Shown piece by piece: positions 8,194 to 16,357 of a stretch of 64,000 bases of DNA. The position numbers and the translations under genes were made by a program. The first letter of the stretch is position 1. Every line of letters begins with the position of its first letter. The stretch is from an uncultured Clostridia bacterium (GTDB lineage: Bacteria > Bacillota > Clostridia > Oscillospirales > Ruminococcaceae): positions 47,872 through 111,871 of the forward strand of contig CALWNQ010000009.1 in NCBI GenBank assembly GCA_944382875.1, given 5' to 3'. The notes beneath the pieces were generated by a model. The model was not told the DNA's origin. It was given only the letters and a program-made list of their open reading frames with translations, and ran no database searches.

Positions 8194-8222
8194 AGTATAG
8201 CACCGGCTAAAACCCTTCGCAA
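8194..8222 (-). promoter_or_regulatory. Promoter of the WXG100/lipase operon
   Basis: On the minus strand TTGCGA (8222-8217) and TATACT (8199-8194) have a 17-bp spacer, ~65 bp upstream of the first WXG100 gene. Confidence 0.6.
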
Positions 8223-8273
8223 GCTGTGACAAAAATCGTGACAGACTTTTTGCGTTCCTGTTGCAAAAAAGAA

Positions 8274-8299
8274 AAACCGCCTGTTTTCACAGACGGTTT
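8274..8299 (-). terminator. Terminator after the ACT-domain gene
   Basis: A 10-bp stem (8274-8283/8290-8299, one G-U pair), followed on the minus strand by TTCTTTTTT. It lies directly behind the stop codon at 8308. Confidence 0.7.
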
Positions 8300-8307
8300 T
8301 GAGTTTT

Positions 8308-8739
8308 TTACAAATCGGAAAGTTCATCCTGTGTGACCAGATGGATTCCGGCAGCTGCCAGCACATCGGCGGCATGTTCCGGCTGGTCCACCCGGATAAT
8401 CATATACGCACGGTCACGTTGCCGGCCGGTAAAAGCATAGGTATATTCCAGATTGATCTGATGATCCGATAAAACTTCCAGAATGGCACATAGGCTTCCT
8501 GCTTTATCGGGAATTGCCGCTGCCAAAACCGGTGTGATGGAGAAAATCAGCCCAGCGTCTTTCAGTACACAGGCTGCCTTGTAGGAATCGTCCACAATTA
8601 CTCGCGCAATACCAAAATCCGGTGCTTCCGCAATGGAAAGTGCCTGCATATCAATGCCGTTTTCACGCAAAAGCTTGGTAAATTCCAGCAGTTTTCCAGG
8701 TTTGTTTTCCAAAAATACCGAAATCTGTTTGACTGTCAT
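8308..8739 (-). CDS. Tandem ACT-domain protein
   Basis: 143 aa made of two ACT regulatory domains (residues ~3-70: QISVFLENKPGKLLEFTKLLRENGIDM; ~72-140: PVLAAAIPDKAGSLCAILEVLSDHQINLEY). ACT domains bind amino acids. Such stand-alone double-ACT proteins are commonly encoded beside phenylacetate-CoA ligase genes in clostridia, as here: 12 nt behind paaK-like 8752-10053. A role in sensing aromatic amino acids is inference from that context. Length is normal for the family. Confidence 0.8.
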   Translation of the reverse strand: MTVKQISVFLENKPGKLLEFTKLLRENGIDMQALSIAEAPDFGIARVIVDDSYKAACVLKDAGLIFSITPVLAAAIPDKAGSLCAILEVLSDHQINLEYTYAFTGRQRDRAYMIIRVDQPEHAADVLAAAGIHLVTQDELSDL

Positions 8740-8751
8740 GCTGCTCCCTCC

Positions 8752-10053
8752 TTAATACAGCTTGCGGTTATCGATAATCCGAACCGCCTTGCCCTCACTG
8801 CGCGCAATGGTGCGGGGCGCAACCAGATGTACCGTCGCATAAATTCCCAGCATTGCTTTCAGTGCTTCGACAAGTTCTTTCTCACGCCGTGTAACTTCGC
8901 TCACCGCATCCGAGAACATTTCCGGCGTCATCTCAACCTGTACTTCCAGTTTATCGCTGTTGTTTTCCCGGCTGACCAAAATTTGATAGTTGGCAGGATA
9001 ACCTTTGTTTAACAGCACGGTTTCAATCTGAGAAGGAAAGACATTGACACCTTTGACAATCAGCATATCATCGCTTCTGCCCATCGGTTTGCTCATTTTG
9101 ACATGGGTGCGGCCGCACGGACATTTTTCTCTAGTCAGAACGCAGATGTCACGGGTACGATACCGGAGCAGCGGGAATGCCTCTTTGGTAATACTGGTAA
9201 AGACCAGCTCTCCCTTTTCCCCTTCGGGAAGAACTTCACCGGTATTGGGGTCGATAATTTCGGCGATGAAATGGTCCTCGTTGATGTGCATACCGGTTTG
9301 CGCGCTGCACTCAAATGCAACACCAGGGCCAGAAATTTCAGTTAAGCCATAGATGTCATAAGCTTTGATACCAAGACTGTTCTGGATATCCTGCCGCATT
9401 TCCTCACTCCAGGCTTCTGCGCCGAAAATACCGGCTTTCAGATGAATCTGGTCGCGCAGACCACGTTCTTTAATAGATTCACCCAAATATGCCGCATAGG
9501 ACGGTGTGCAGCAGAGAATGGTGGAACCCAGGTCGCACATAAATTGGATCTGACGGTCGGTGTTACCGGAAGACATAGGCAAAGTCATTGCTCCCACTTT
9601 ATGAGAACCACCATTCAAACCAGGGCCTCCTGTAAACAAACCGTATCCATACGCAACCTGTACGATATCTTCGTTGGTGCCTCCCGCCGCCATAATCGCA
9701 CGCGCACAGCATTCATCCCACAAATCAATGTCGTGCTGGGTATAAAACGCCACAACACGGCGGCCGGTTGTGCCACTGGTGGACTGGATGCGGACAACAT
9801 CCCCTTTTGGAACCGCCAAAAGGCCATACGGATACGCATCCCGCAGATCGTCTTTTGTTAAAAACGGCAGCTTATACAAATCGTCAATCGAGCGAATATC
9901 ATCGGGAGTTACCCCTTTTTTCTCCATCAGTGCCCGGTAATAGGGTACATGGTCATAAACATGCCGAACCTGCTTTACCAGACGTTCATTCTGCCACTCA
10001 CGAATCTGTTCCCGTGAGGCACACTCAATTTCAGGCTGGAAATATTGTTCCAT
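8752..10053 (-). CDS. paaK: Phenylacetate (arylacetate)-CoA ligase, copy 1
   Basis: A 433-aa ANL-superfamily enzyme that activates arylacetates to CoA thioesters with ATP. The P-loop-like segment is QSTSGTTGRRV; KAYDIYGLTEISGPG holds the acyl-adenylate region; LLRYRTRDI is the hinge-side motif; SEGKAVRIID is near the C-terminus where the catalytic lysine lies. The ATG at 10053 is chosen over an upstream GTG (10083) with no ribosome site. It forms an operon with the ACT-domain gene. A second paralog lies at 29090-30397 with iorAB. Direction in vivo may be toward arylacetate plus ATP during amino-acid fermentation. Confidence 0.85.
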   Translation of the reverse strand: MEQYFQPEIECASREQIREWQNERLVKQVRHVYDHVPYYRALMEKKGVTPDDIRSIDDLYKLPFLTKDDLRDAYPYGLLAVPKGDVVRIQSTSGTTGRRVVAFYTQHDIDLWDECCARAIMAAGGTNEDIVQVAYGYGLFTGGPGLNGGSHKVGAMTLPMSSGNTDRQIQFMCDLGSTILCCTPSYAAYLGESIKERGLRDQIHLKAGIFGAEAWSEEMRQDIQNSLGIKAYDIYGLTEISGPGVAFECSAQTGMHINEDHFIAEIIDPNTGEVLPEGEKGELVFTSITKEAFPLLRYRTRDICVLTREKCPCGRTHVKMSKPMGRSDDMLIVKGVNVFPSQIETVLLNKGYPANYQILVSRENNSDKLEVQVEMTPEMFSDAVSEVTRREKELVEALKAMLGIYATVHLVAPRTIARSEGKAVRIIDNRKLY

Positions 10054-10103
10054 CTTGATCGGATCCCTCTTTCTGTCGCACACAGTGCTTTAAATATGCT
10101 AAT

Positions 10104-10132
10104 ATTATAACATTTTTTGCATAGAAAGTAAA
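10104..10132 (-). promoter_or_regulatory. Promoter of the paaK-ACT operon
   Basis: Minus-strand TTTACT (10132-10127) and TATAAT (10109-10104), 17-bp spacer. Confidence 0.6.
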
Positions 10133-10227
10133 GAATTATTGAAAATTATTCGGAGTTTGCCGTATATTTTCGTGAAAAAGACGAATTTTTTTGGATTTTT
10201 TATTGTTTTTCCCAAATTAAATCAATA

Positions 10228-11061
10228 TCAAGGTAATCGATCATAGCAAAAACCAGGTTTGAGCCCATATCCGTGAGATGCAAAAAGCTTTTCCACAGTC
10301 GTTACCTGAAAGCCTGCATTTTTTAATTGTTCCAGCAAAGAAGGCAATGCGTTCAATGTGTTGTCCAATCCATCGTGCAATACAATAATATCTCCATCTT
10401 CTGCTTCGGTCATTACCTTTTCGCAAAGTTCCTCCGGAGTTTTTGCCGCAGCGTCTTGCGGATCCACACTCCAAAGCACGACCGGAAGACCGTAAGCTTC
10501 CGCTGCTTCCTGAACTGTTTCATCCTGCCGTCCATATGGTGGTCGAACTGTTTTGGCAGTACCTGCATTTCCGGAAAAACCATCAAATAATTTTTGGGTA
10601 TCACCGAACTGTGCCGATGCATCCTCAAAGCTTAGTCCGACCAATTGCTTGTGGCTGTAGCTATGATTGCCGATTTCCATTCCGCTTTCCACAAGCCGAT
10701 GAAAAATATCCGGCTGGTTTTCCGCAAGATACCCTACTGTATAAAAAGTTGCCTCACAACCATATGTAACCAATGTTTCCAGCAGGGATGGCGTAAGGTC
10801 AGTCACACAATCATTAAAAGTCAATGCAACCATGGGCAGCTCCGGATCAAGGCCGCATGCGAGCGGCTCAATTTTTTCAAACGGATCCGATTGTACCGGC
10901 TTTTCCAACGAAGTTTCAGAAGTCAGAATTACAGGATCTTCCGCATAATCAGAAGACATTTTCAGCCAACAAACAAAAAGAAGCACGCCAGCCGTCAGAA
11001 CGATCATCAGCAAATAGCTCAAAACTGCGCGTTTCCGATGACGGCGATAGACTGGCGGCAT
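10228..11061 (-). CDS. Membrane-anchored polysaccharide deacetylase-like protein (altered active site)
   Basis: A 277-aa protein with an N-terminal membrane anchor (residues ~11-33, AVLSYLLMIVLTAGVLLFVCW) and an extracellular NodB-like domain. Conserved motifs are metal-binding HSYSH near 150, RPPYG near 190 and LHD near 230. The first motif reads TFNDC instead of TFDDG, so the catalytic-base Asp is Asn while the metal-binding Asp remains. The fold suggests a peptidoglycan or polysaccharide N-deacetylase, but the change may abolish or alter catalysis. It stands alone, with the malic enzyme gene divergent upstream. Confidence 0.8.
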   Translation of the reverse strand: MPPVYRRHRKRAVLSYLLMIVLTAGVLLFVCWLKMSSDYAEDPVILTSETSLEKPVQSDPFEKIEPLACGLDPELPMVALTFNDCVTDLTPSLLETLVTYGCEATFYTVGYLAENQPDIFHRLVESGMEIGNHSYSHKQLVGLSFEDASAQFGDTQKLFDGFSGNAGTAKTVRPPYGRQDETVQEAAEAYGLPVVLWSVDPQDAAAKTPEELCEKVMTEAEDGDIIVLHDGLDNTLNALPSLLEQLKNAGFQVTTVEKLFASHGYGLKPGFCYDRLP

Positions 11062-11192
11062 ATAATCACTTCCTTTCTTCTAAAATGCAAACTGATACTT
11101 TTCATTATACATGAATTTTTTTGAAAAAAAAGCCCCTTTTTTCTGATTTTGCAAATATTTTTCAGAAAATCGGTACAGCTTCCGAATCTGCG

Positions 11193-11221
11193 TTGACCTT
11201 TTTACAAAAAAAGTGTACAAT
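11193..11221 (+). promoter_or_regulatory. Promoter of the malic enzyme gene
   Basis: TTGACC (11193-11198) and TACAAT (11216-11221), 17-bp spacer, 30 bp before the ATG. Confidence 0.65.
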
Positions 11222-11251
11222 AGAAACAGTTGGAATAGAAAGGATGATACG

Positions 11252-12430
11252 ATGCCTGATGCAAAAGAAATTGCCCTGAATAGCCACCGTAAATGGCAGG
11301 GAAAAATAGAAATTACTGCCCGCTGCCCGGTACGGAACCGCGAAGACCTGGCAATCGCCTACACACCGGGTGTAGCACAACCCTGTTTGGAAATTGAAAA
11401 GAATCCTGCTCTCTCCTTCTCGCTGACACGCCGGCATAATCTGGTTGCCGTCATCAGCGACGGAAGCGCTGTACTGGGCCTTGGCAACATCGGCCCCGAA
11501 GCTGCCATGCCGGTTATGGAGGGAAAGGCTGTACTGTTCAAGGAATTTGCCGGGGTGGATGCTTTCCCCATCTGCCTGGATACCCAGGATACTGACGAGT
11601 TGGTTCGCACCATTGAGCTGCTGGCTCCCAGCTTTGGCGGAATTAATCTGGAAGATATTTCCGCACCGCGCTGCTTTGAAGTGGAGCGCCGTCTGCGGGA
11701 AAAGCTCTCGATCCCCGTCTTTCACGACGATCAGCACGGTACTGCCATTGTAGTTTCCGCAGCGCTGCTCAACGCGCTGAAGCTTGCTGGAAAATCCATG
11801 GAATCGGCTCGAATTGTCATCAACGGCGCAGGTGCGGCCGGCACAGCCATTGCGCGCCATCTTATCTCTTTCGGGGCTAAAGATCTGATTCTCTGCGACA
11901 GATTTGGCATCTTGTGTCCTGGTGCGGACTGGATGACTGCCGCACAGGAGGATATTGCCGCCGAAACTAACCCGCGAAAGATAACCGGCACATTAGCTGA
12001 CGCCATGAAAGGCGCAGATATCTTTGTCGGCGTATCCAAGCCTGATACTGTAACAGAAGAAATGGTCGCTTCGATGGCGGAAAAATCGATCGTCTTTGCA
12101 ATGGCCAACCCCAATCCGGAAATTCTCCCTGATAAAGCCAAAGCAGCGGGCGCCTTTATTGTGGGAACAGGGCGGAGTGATTATCCAAACCAGGTCAACA
12201 ATGTCCTCTGCTTTCCCGGTATTTTCAAAGGGGCTCTGCAAGCTGGCGCCACCGACATCACCGACGGCATGAAACGCGCTGCGTCCCTTGCAATCGCTAG
12301 TGTTCTTGGACCGGGCGAGCTTGCAGCAGACAGAGTACTCCCCGATCCGTTTGATCGCCGCGTTGTAGAGGCGGTTGCCGATGCGGTTGCAAAAACCGCT
12401 GTGGAAGAACAGGTCGTTCGTAGCAAATAA
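11252..12430 (+). CDS. NAD(P)-dependent malic enzyme
   Basis: A 392-aa cytosolic enzyme that oxidatively decarboxylates malate to pyruvate. Family signatures are IAYTPGVAQPC near residue 35, FHDDQHGTAIV near 160 (divalent-metal Asp pair), the Rossmann motif VINGAGAAGTAIA near 190 and FAMANPNPEI near 285. This is the short bacterial form (~390-410 aa) without a phosphotransacetylase domain. The ATG at 11252 follows AAAGGATG. A TSCPD-domain gene follows 17 nt later, and a terminator closes the pair. Confidence 0.92.
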   Translation: MPDAKEIALNSHRKWQGKIEITARCPVRNREDLAIAYTPGVAQPCLEIEKNPALSFSLTRRHNLVAVISDGSAVLGLGNIGPEAAMPVMEGKAVLFKEFAGVDAFPICLDTQDTDELVRTIELLAPSFGGINLEDISAPRCFEVERRLREKLSIPVFHDDQHGTAIVVSAALLNALKLAGKSMESARIVINGAGAAGTAIARHLISFGAKDLILCDRFGILCPGADWMTAAQEDIAAETNPRKITGTLADAMKGADIFVGVSKPDTVTEEMVASMAEKSIVFAMANPNPEILPDKAKAAGAFIVGTGRSDYPNQVNNVLCFPGIFKGALQAGATDITDGMKRAASLAIASVLGPGELAADRVLPDPFDRRVVEAVADAVAKTAVEEQVVRSK

Positions 12431-12447
12431 GGAAAGGAATCAAAAAC

Positions 12448-12708
12448 ATGACGCATACCTATCAGACACGGGGCGTTTGCTCCCGTAAAATCGACTTCAC
12501 CCTTGAAAACGGAGTGATCACGAATGTCCGCTTTACCGGCGGATGCAGCGGCAATACACAGGGTGTTGCAGCCCTCTGCATTGGACGCAAAGCAGAAGAA
12601 GTGATTCCGCTCATCAAAGGAATTCGCTGTGGCTTTAAGCCAACCTCCTGCCCTGACCAGCTGGCAACAGCACTGGAAAAAGCATTACAGGAAGAAGCAG
12701 AAGCATAA
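12448..12708 (+). CDS. TSCPD-domain protein (TIGR03905-type)
   Basis: 86 aa: MTHTYQTRGVCSRKIDFTLENG, FTGGCSGNTQGVA, RCGFKPTSCPDQLATAL. The TSCPD motif is also found at the C-terminus of some ribonucleotide reductases, and the four cysteines suggest metal binding. The small stand-alone form is common in Firmicutes and its role is unknown. It is cotranscribed with the malic enzyme gene. Confidence 0.85.
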   Translation: MTHTYQTRGVCSRKIDFTLENGVITNVRFTGGCSGNTQGVAALCIGRKAEEVIPLIKGIRCGFKPTSCPDQLATALEKALQEEAEA

Positions 12709-12710
12709 AA

Positions 12711-12740
12711 AAACCTGCCGTTTACAAACGGCAGGTTTTT
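12711..12740. terminator. Bidirectional terminator between convergent genes
   Basis: CCTGCCG (12714-12720)/CGGCAGG (12729-12735), flanked by A and T runs, between the TSCPD gene and the convergent URO-D-like gene. Confidence 0.8.
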
Positions 12741-12741
12741 T

Positions 12742-13806
12742 TCATTGCGGCTGGTAATCCCGGCAGGCTTCGACATACGCGAGAACATTCTCCCACGGCA
12801 CTTCCGGCTCCAGCAGATGCGTCGGCGCGGGAAACAGACCGCCGCATTGCTTTGCAATAGAGAGATGCTCCCAAACCTTGGCGCGCACCTCATCCGGTGT
12901 TCCGAAGGGCATAGTCGTCTGGGTGCCGATTGTTCCATGAAAACTCACCTTTCCGCCGAATTCACGGCAAATCGCGGCAAAATCCATACTTTCCGGCTGA
13001 ATGGGATTGAGCACATCGATCCCCGCTTCAATCAGGTGCGGAATAAAAGGGGTAGCATGTCCGCAGCTGTGATACATGATAATCAGATTCGGATTGATCT
13101 GACGGGCAGTCTTCACCACCTGGGTTAACCGCGGTTTCAGCCACTTACAATAGAGTTCGGTGCTCATCATCGGGGTGCGCTGCATCCCAATGTCATCTCC
13201 AAAATATAGAATATCAGCACCAGCCTTGGCAAAAGACTGTGCCCGGATCATCGCCCGCTCAGTAACAGCATCCAGAATATAGTCTGCAATCGGATCTTCG
13301 GTCATCATATCCATCATCAGATCTTCCATGCCGCGCATATACCATGCGGTTTCCCAGATGGTGCACTGCATATACCCAACTGCCGCAAGCCCTTTTTGAT
13401 GGATGGCGTCTGTCTGCGCTTTCTGGTGAGAGGCATCCCCGTGTGCAAAATCCGGCAGCGGATACGCCTTTATTTCCGAAAGGCTGTCAACCCCGCGCAG
13501 CGGACAGCGCATATAGGTCATATGCTTTGCGGCTTCACTGCCCGGTTCGTGCGCCACACCCCAAAGGTCGATCACTCCGCCTGATTTTAAATCGGGATGA
13601 TACGAAAGATACTGACTATCATCTTTGGGCACCCGGATATCCTCAATACCAGCCCACGGGAAATGAAAATACTCCTGGTAAGCAAGCCGACTGCCGGTCT
13701 GACGGCGGTATTCTTCTTCCAGAGATGGGCAGAGGCTGAAATCAACCGGCACCCACTCATACGGTTCGCGCCGCAGAAGCGCCAGCAGGTTTTCACGCGG
13801 ATTCAT
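12742..13806 (-). CDS. Uroporphyrinogen decarboxylase-family protein (URO-D-like)
   Basis: A 354-aa URO-D/MtaA-type TIM-barrel protein (IWETAWYMRGMEDLMMDM, DILYFGDDIGMQRTPMMS, IIMYHSCGH, VSFHGTIGTQTTMPFG). The HSCGH segment resembles zinc-ligand regions of corrinoid-dependent methyltransferases in the same superfamily rather than heme enzymes, and no heme genes are nearby. The ATG at 13806 follows AAGGGGG. Substrate unknown. A more distant relative is at 53857-55098. Confidence 0.75.
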   Translation of the reverse strand: MNPRENLLALLRREPYEWVPVDFSLCPSLEEEYRRQTGSRLAYQEYFHFPWAGIEDIRVPKDDSQYLSYHPDLKSGGVIDLWGVAHEPGSEAAKHMTYMRCPLRGVDSLSEIKAYPLPDFAHGDASHQKAQTDAIHQKGLAAVGYMQCTIWETAWYMRGMEDLMMDMMTEDPIADYILDAVTERAMIRAQSFAKAGADILYFGDDIGMQRTPMMSTELYCKWLKPRLTQVVKTARQINPNLIIMYHSCGHATPFIPHLIEAGIDVLNPIQPESMDFAAICREFGGKVSFHGTIGTQTTMPFGTPDEVRAKVWEHLSIAKQCGGLFPAPTHLLEPEVPWENVLAYVEACRDYQPQ

Positions 13807-13925
13807 ATGGTTTCCCCCTTATCGCTTTAATTTTTCTTCACTATACCATATAAACTGCGCATTGTCCATAGAAAAACCCATTTTGTTTCCAATTTAAACC
13901 GATCATTTTTATAACAGAAACAGGA

Positions 13926-13957
13926 AACCCGCCCGGTTCAACCGGACGGGTTTTTTC
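13926..13957. terminator. Hairpin terminator
   Basis: An 11-bp stem (13926-13936/13942-13952, one mismatch) beside a T run, immediately behind the aminotransferase stop codon. Confidence 0.6.
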
Positions 13958-13958
13958 A

Positions 13959-15149
13959 TTATTTGGACAGGAATTCCTGCAAAGCGAGTCCCAGAATCTT
14001 GGTGCCCTCCACAACCTTTTCATCGGTCGGCGTGGAGTAATTCAAACGGAAGCATCGGCTGGGTGTTCCTTCTTCCACATTAAAGGCAACGCCGGGCACA
14101 ACCGCAACCCCTTTGCTCTTGGCAAACTGGACAAATTCCAGCATATCCGCGCCTTCCGGCAGCGTACACCACAGGAACAGACCGCCCTGCGGTGTGGTGT
14201 ATTTCACCTCTTTGGGGAAATATTCCCGGATGGTATCGAGCATTAAGCCGCTTTTATGTTTATAGAGCGCACGGATTTTCTGAATATGCGCATCAAAATC
14301 GTAGTGCTCCATAAAATCGGCAATCAGCATCTGGAAGAACTGGTTGGTGTGGACATCGCTTGCCTGCTTGCCGACCGTCATCTTTGCGGCAATTTCCTTG
14401 GGAGCCAATACAAATCCCACTCGGATACCAGCGCTCATCACCTTGCTCATGCTGCCGCAATAGACGACAATCCCTTCGGTATCCATCGATTTGAGGGTGG
14501 GGATATCCTCTCCGTCAAAGCGCAGCTCGCCATAGGGATTATCCTCCAGGATTACAACGCCGTACTTTACACAGAGGTCGTAAATTGCTTTGCGTTTCTC
14601 CAGCGATGTGCAGGTTCCAAGCGGATTCTGGAACGAAGGAATGATGTACAGCATCTTCACATTCTGATTATCGCGGAAAGCTGCTTCCAGTTTTTCCAAA
14701 TCCATGCCGTCATCCAGTACATCCACGCCTTTCAGCACCGCCGCATACGAACGGAAAGTATTCAGCGCCCCGATAAAAGATGGGTTTTCACTGACAACAA
14801 TATCGCCCTCGTTGCAAAGGACCTTAGTCGCCAGGTCAATGCCCTGTTGTCCGCCCGATACGATCAGAAGCTCATCATTATCGGTGCCCATCCCGAATTT
14901 TTCGGAAAGACGGCGGCGCACAAGCTCCCGAAGCTTCGGATAGCCCTCGGTAATTCCATACTGGAACGCCACGCCAGCTTCTTCATTAAAAATCCGGTTG
15001 GCAATTTCCTGCATTTCCTTTACCGGAAAAGATTCTACCGCCGGATTGCCTGCCGCTAAGGAAATCACATTGGGATCGCTGTTTTTTAAGATCTCACGAA
15101 TTGCGGAGGGCTTTAAATTGTTGATACGGTCTGCAAACTGGTAATTCAT
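13959..15149 (-). CDS. PLP-dependent aminotransferase, class I/II
   Basis: A 396-aa fold-type I aminotransferase. LLIVSGGQQGID is the cofactor-phosphate region, EDNPYGELRF carries the pyridine-binding Asp context, the Schiff-base lysine lies in YCGSMSKVMSAGIRVGF, and RLNYST near the C-terminus holds the carboxylate-binding Arg. It resembles 2-aminoadipate/aromatic aminotransferases of the LysN/MocR-catalytic-domain group, but has no DNA-binding domain. It is downstream of an aldo/keto reductase gene by 14 nt, so probably one transcript. Substrate not resolvable; aromatic amino acids are possible given the arylacetate genes elsewhere. Confidence 0.85.
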   Translation of the reverse strand: MNYQFADRINNLKPSAIREILKNSDPNVISLAAGNPAVESFPVKEMQEIANRIFNEEAGVAFQYGITEGYPKLRELVRRRLSEKFGMGTDNDELLIVSGGQQGIDLATKVLCNEGDIVVSENPSFIGALNTFRSYAAVLKGVDVLDDGMDLEKLEAAFRDNQNVKMLYIIPSFQNPLGTCTSLEKRKAIYDLCVKYGVVILEDNPYGELRFDGEDIPTLKSMDTEGIVVYCGSMSKVMSAGIRVGFVLAPKEIAAKMTVGKQASDVHTNQFFQMLIADFMEHYDFDAHIQKIRALYKHKSGLMLDTIREYFPKEVKYTTPQGGLFLWCTLPEGADMLEFVQFAKSKGVAVVPGVAFNVEEGTPSRCFRLNYSTPTDEKVVEGTKILGLALQEFLSK

Positions 15150-15163
15150 GCTGTTCTACCTTC

Positions 15164-16309
15164 TTACTTGGAGAATTTCTGATCAAATTTTTCCATCAAT
15201 TCTTTAATCATCTTCATCTTATCGGGGATCTGAATGTGCTGCGGGCACTGTTTCATACAAGCGCCGCAAGCTTTACATTTGTCTGCCCGCTCCGATTCGG
15301 GACGATTGTGGTATTCCTCCCAATAACGGCGTTCACTCTTGTGGATCGCGTATTCGTTATAAAGCGCAAACATCCGGGGAATATCCACGCCAAACGGGCA
15401 ATCCATACAATACCGGCAGCCGGTGCAGGGAACGGTATTCTTTTCTCGGAAAACAGCAACCGCTTTTTCGATGGTTGCGTAATCCGCTTCGGTGAGCGGC
15501 TCAAAGTTAGTCATAGTACCCACATTGTCGACTACCTGTTCCATATTGGACATACCGCTCAATACTGTAAGGACGTTGGGAAGAGTTGCTGCATACCGGA
15601 TCGCCCAAGATGCCACACTCTTATCCGGGCGCGCCGCTTTGAAAATTTCATTGGACTCATCACAAAGACTTGCCAAAGCACCGCCGCGGACCGGCTCCAT
15701 TACAATCACCGGGATGCCGTGTTCAGTGAGAATTTCATACTGCTGTTTCGCGTCCTGCATCTCCCAGTCAAGGTAGTTGAGCTGGATCTGGGCAAAATCC
15801 CATGTATATGTGTCGCAGATTTCCCGCAAAACTTCCGGCTTATCGTGGAAAGAAAAGCCCAAATGCCGGATCTTCCCTTCCGCTTTCATCTTGGAAAGAA
15901 ATTCATACACGCCAAACTCTTTGCATTTTTTGAAGTTGTTGGCATTCTGAGAGTGGAACAGATAGAAGTCAAAGTACTCGGTCTGGCACTTTTCCAGCTG
16001 TTCATAGAAAATCTTTTCCACATCCGCCGGCTCCTTGGCACACCAGATCGGCATCTTGCTCGCCAGGAAAAAGCTTTCGCGCGGATACTTTTTCAGGGCA
16101 TGCCCCACAAACAGCTCGGATTTTCCGCTGTGATAGCCATAGGCGGTATCAAAGTAGTTTACACCATTTGCATAGGCATAGTCAATGATCTCCTGTGCTT
16201 TGTCATAATCGATATCGTCCTTATCAGGACTGATTCTCGGCAAACGCATACAGCCCATACCGAGCAGCGATACCTTCAAATCTGTGTTTTTGTAATTGCG
16301 TTTTTCCAT
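15164..16309 (-). CDS. Aldo/keto reductase with C-terminal 4Fe-4S domain
   Basis: 381 aa. Residues 1-275 are an aldo/keto reductase barrel with the tetrad Asp/Tyr (YFDTAYGYHSGKSE), Lys (FLASKMPIW) and His (FYLFHSQNA). The C-terminal ~100 residues hold CTGCRYCMDCP and CKACGACMKQCP, sufficient for iron-sulfur binding. This fused form is widespread in anaerobes; the electron partner may be a ferredoxin, and the substrate is unknown. The ATG follows AGAGAGGAAG. It leads the two-gene operon with the aminotransferase. Confidence 0.88.
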   Translation of the reverse strand: MEKRNYKNTDLKVSLLGMGCMRLPRISPDKDDIDYDKAQEIIDYAYANGVNYFDTAYGYHSGKSELFVGHALKKYPRESFFLASKMPIWCAKEPADVEKIFYEQLEKCQTEYFDFYLFHSQNANNFKKCKEFGVYEFLSKMKAEGKIRHLGFSFHDKPEVLREICDTYTWDFAQIQLNYLDWEMQDAKQQYEILTEHGIPVIVMEPVRGGALASLCDESNEIFKAARPDKSVASWAIRYAATLPNVLTVLSGMSNMEQVVDNVGTMTNFEPLTEADYATIEKAVAVFREKNTVPCTGCRYCMDCPFGVDIPRMFALYNEYAIHKSERRYWEEYHNRPESERADKCKACGACMKQCPQHIQIPDKMKMIKELMEKFDQKFSK

Positions 16310-16357
16310 ACCTGTCGCTTCCTCTCTTGTTTTATGTCAATAAAATGAAAATCATGA

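Noticed and set aside
15236..16348. A 370-codon plus-strand frame
   Set aside because: Antisense to the aldo/keto reductase with intact tetrad and Fe-S motifs.
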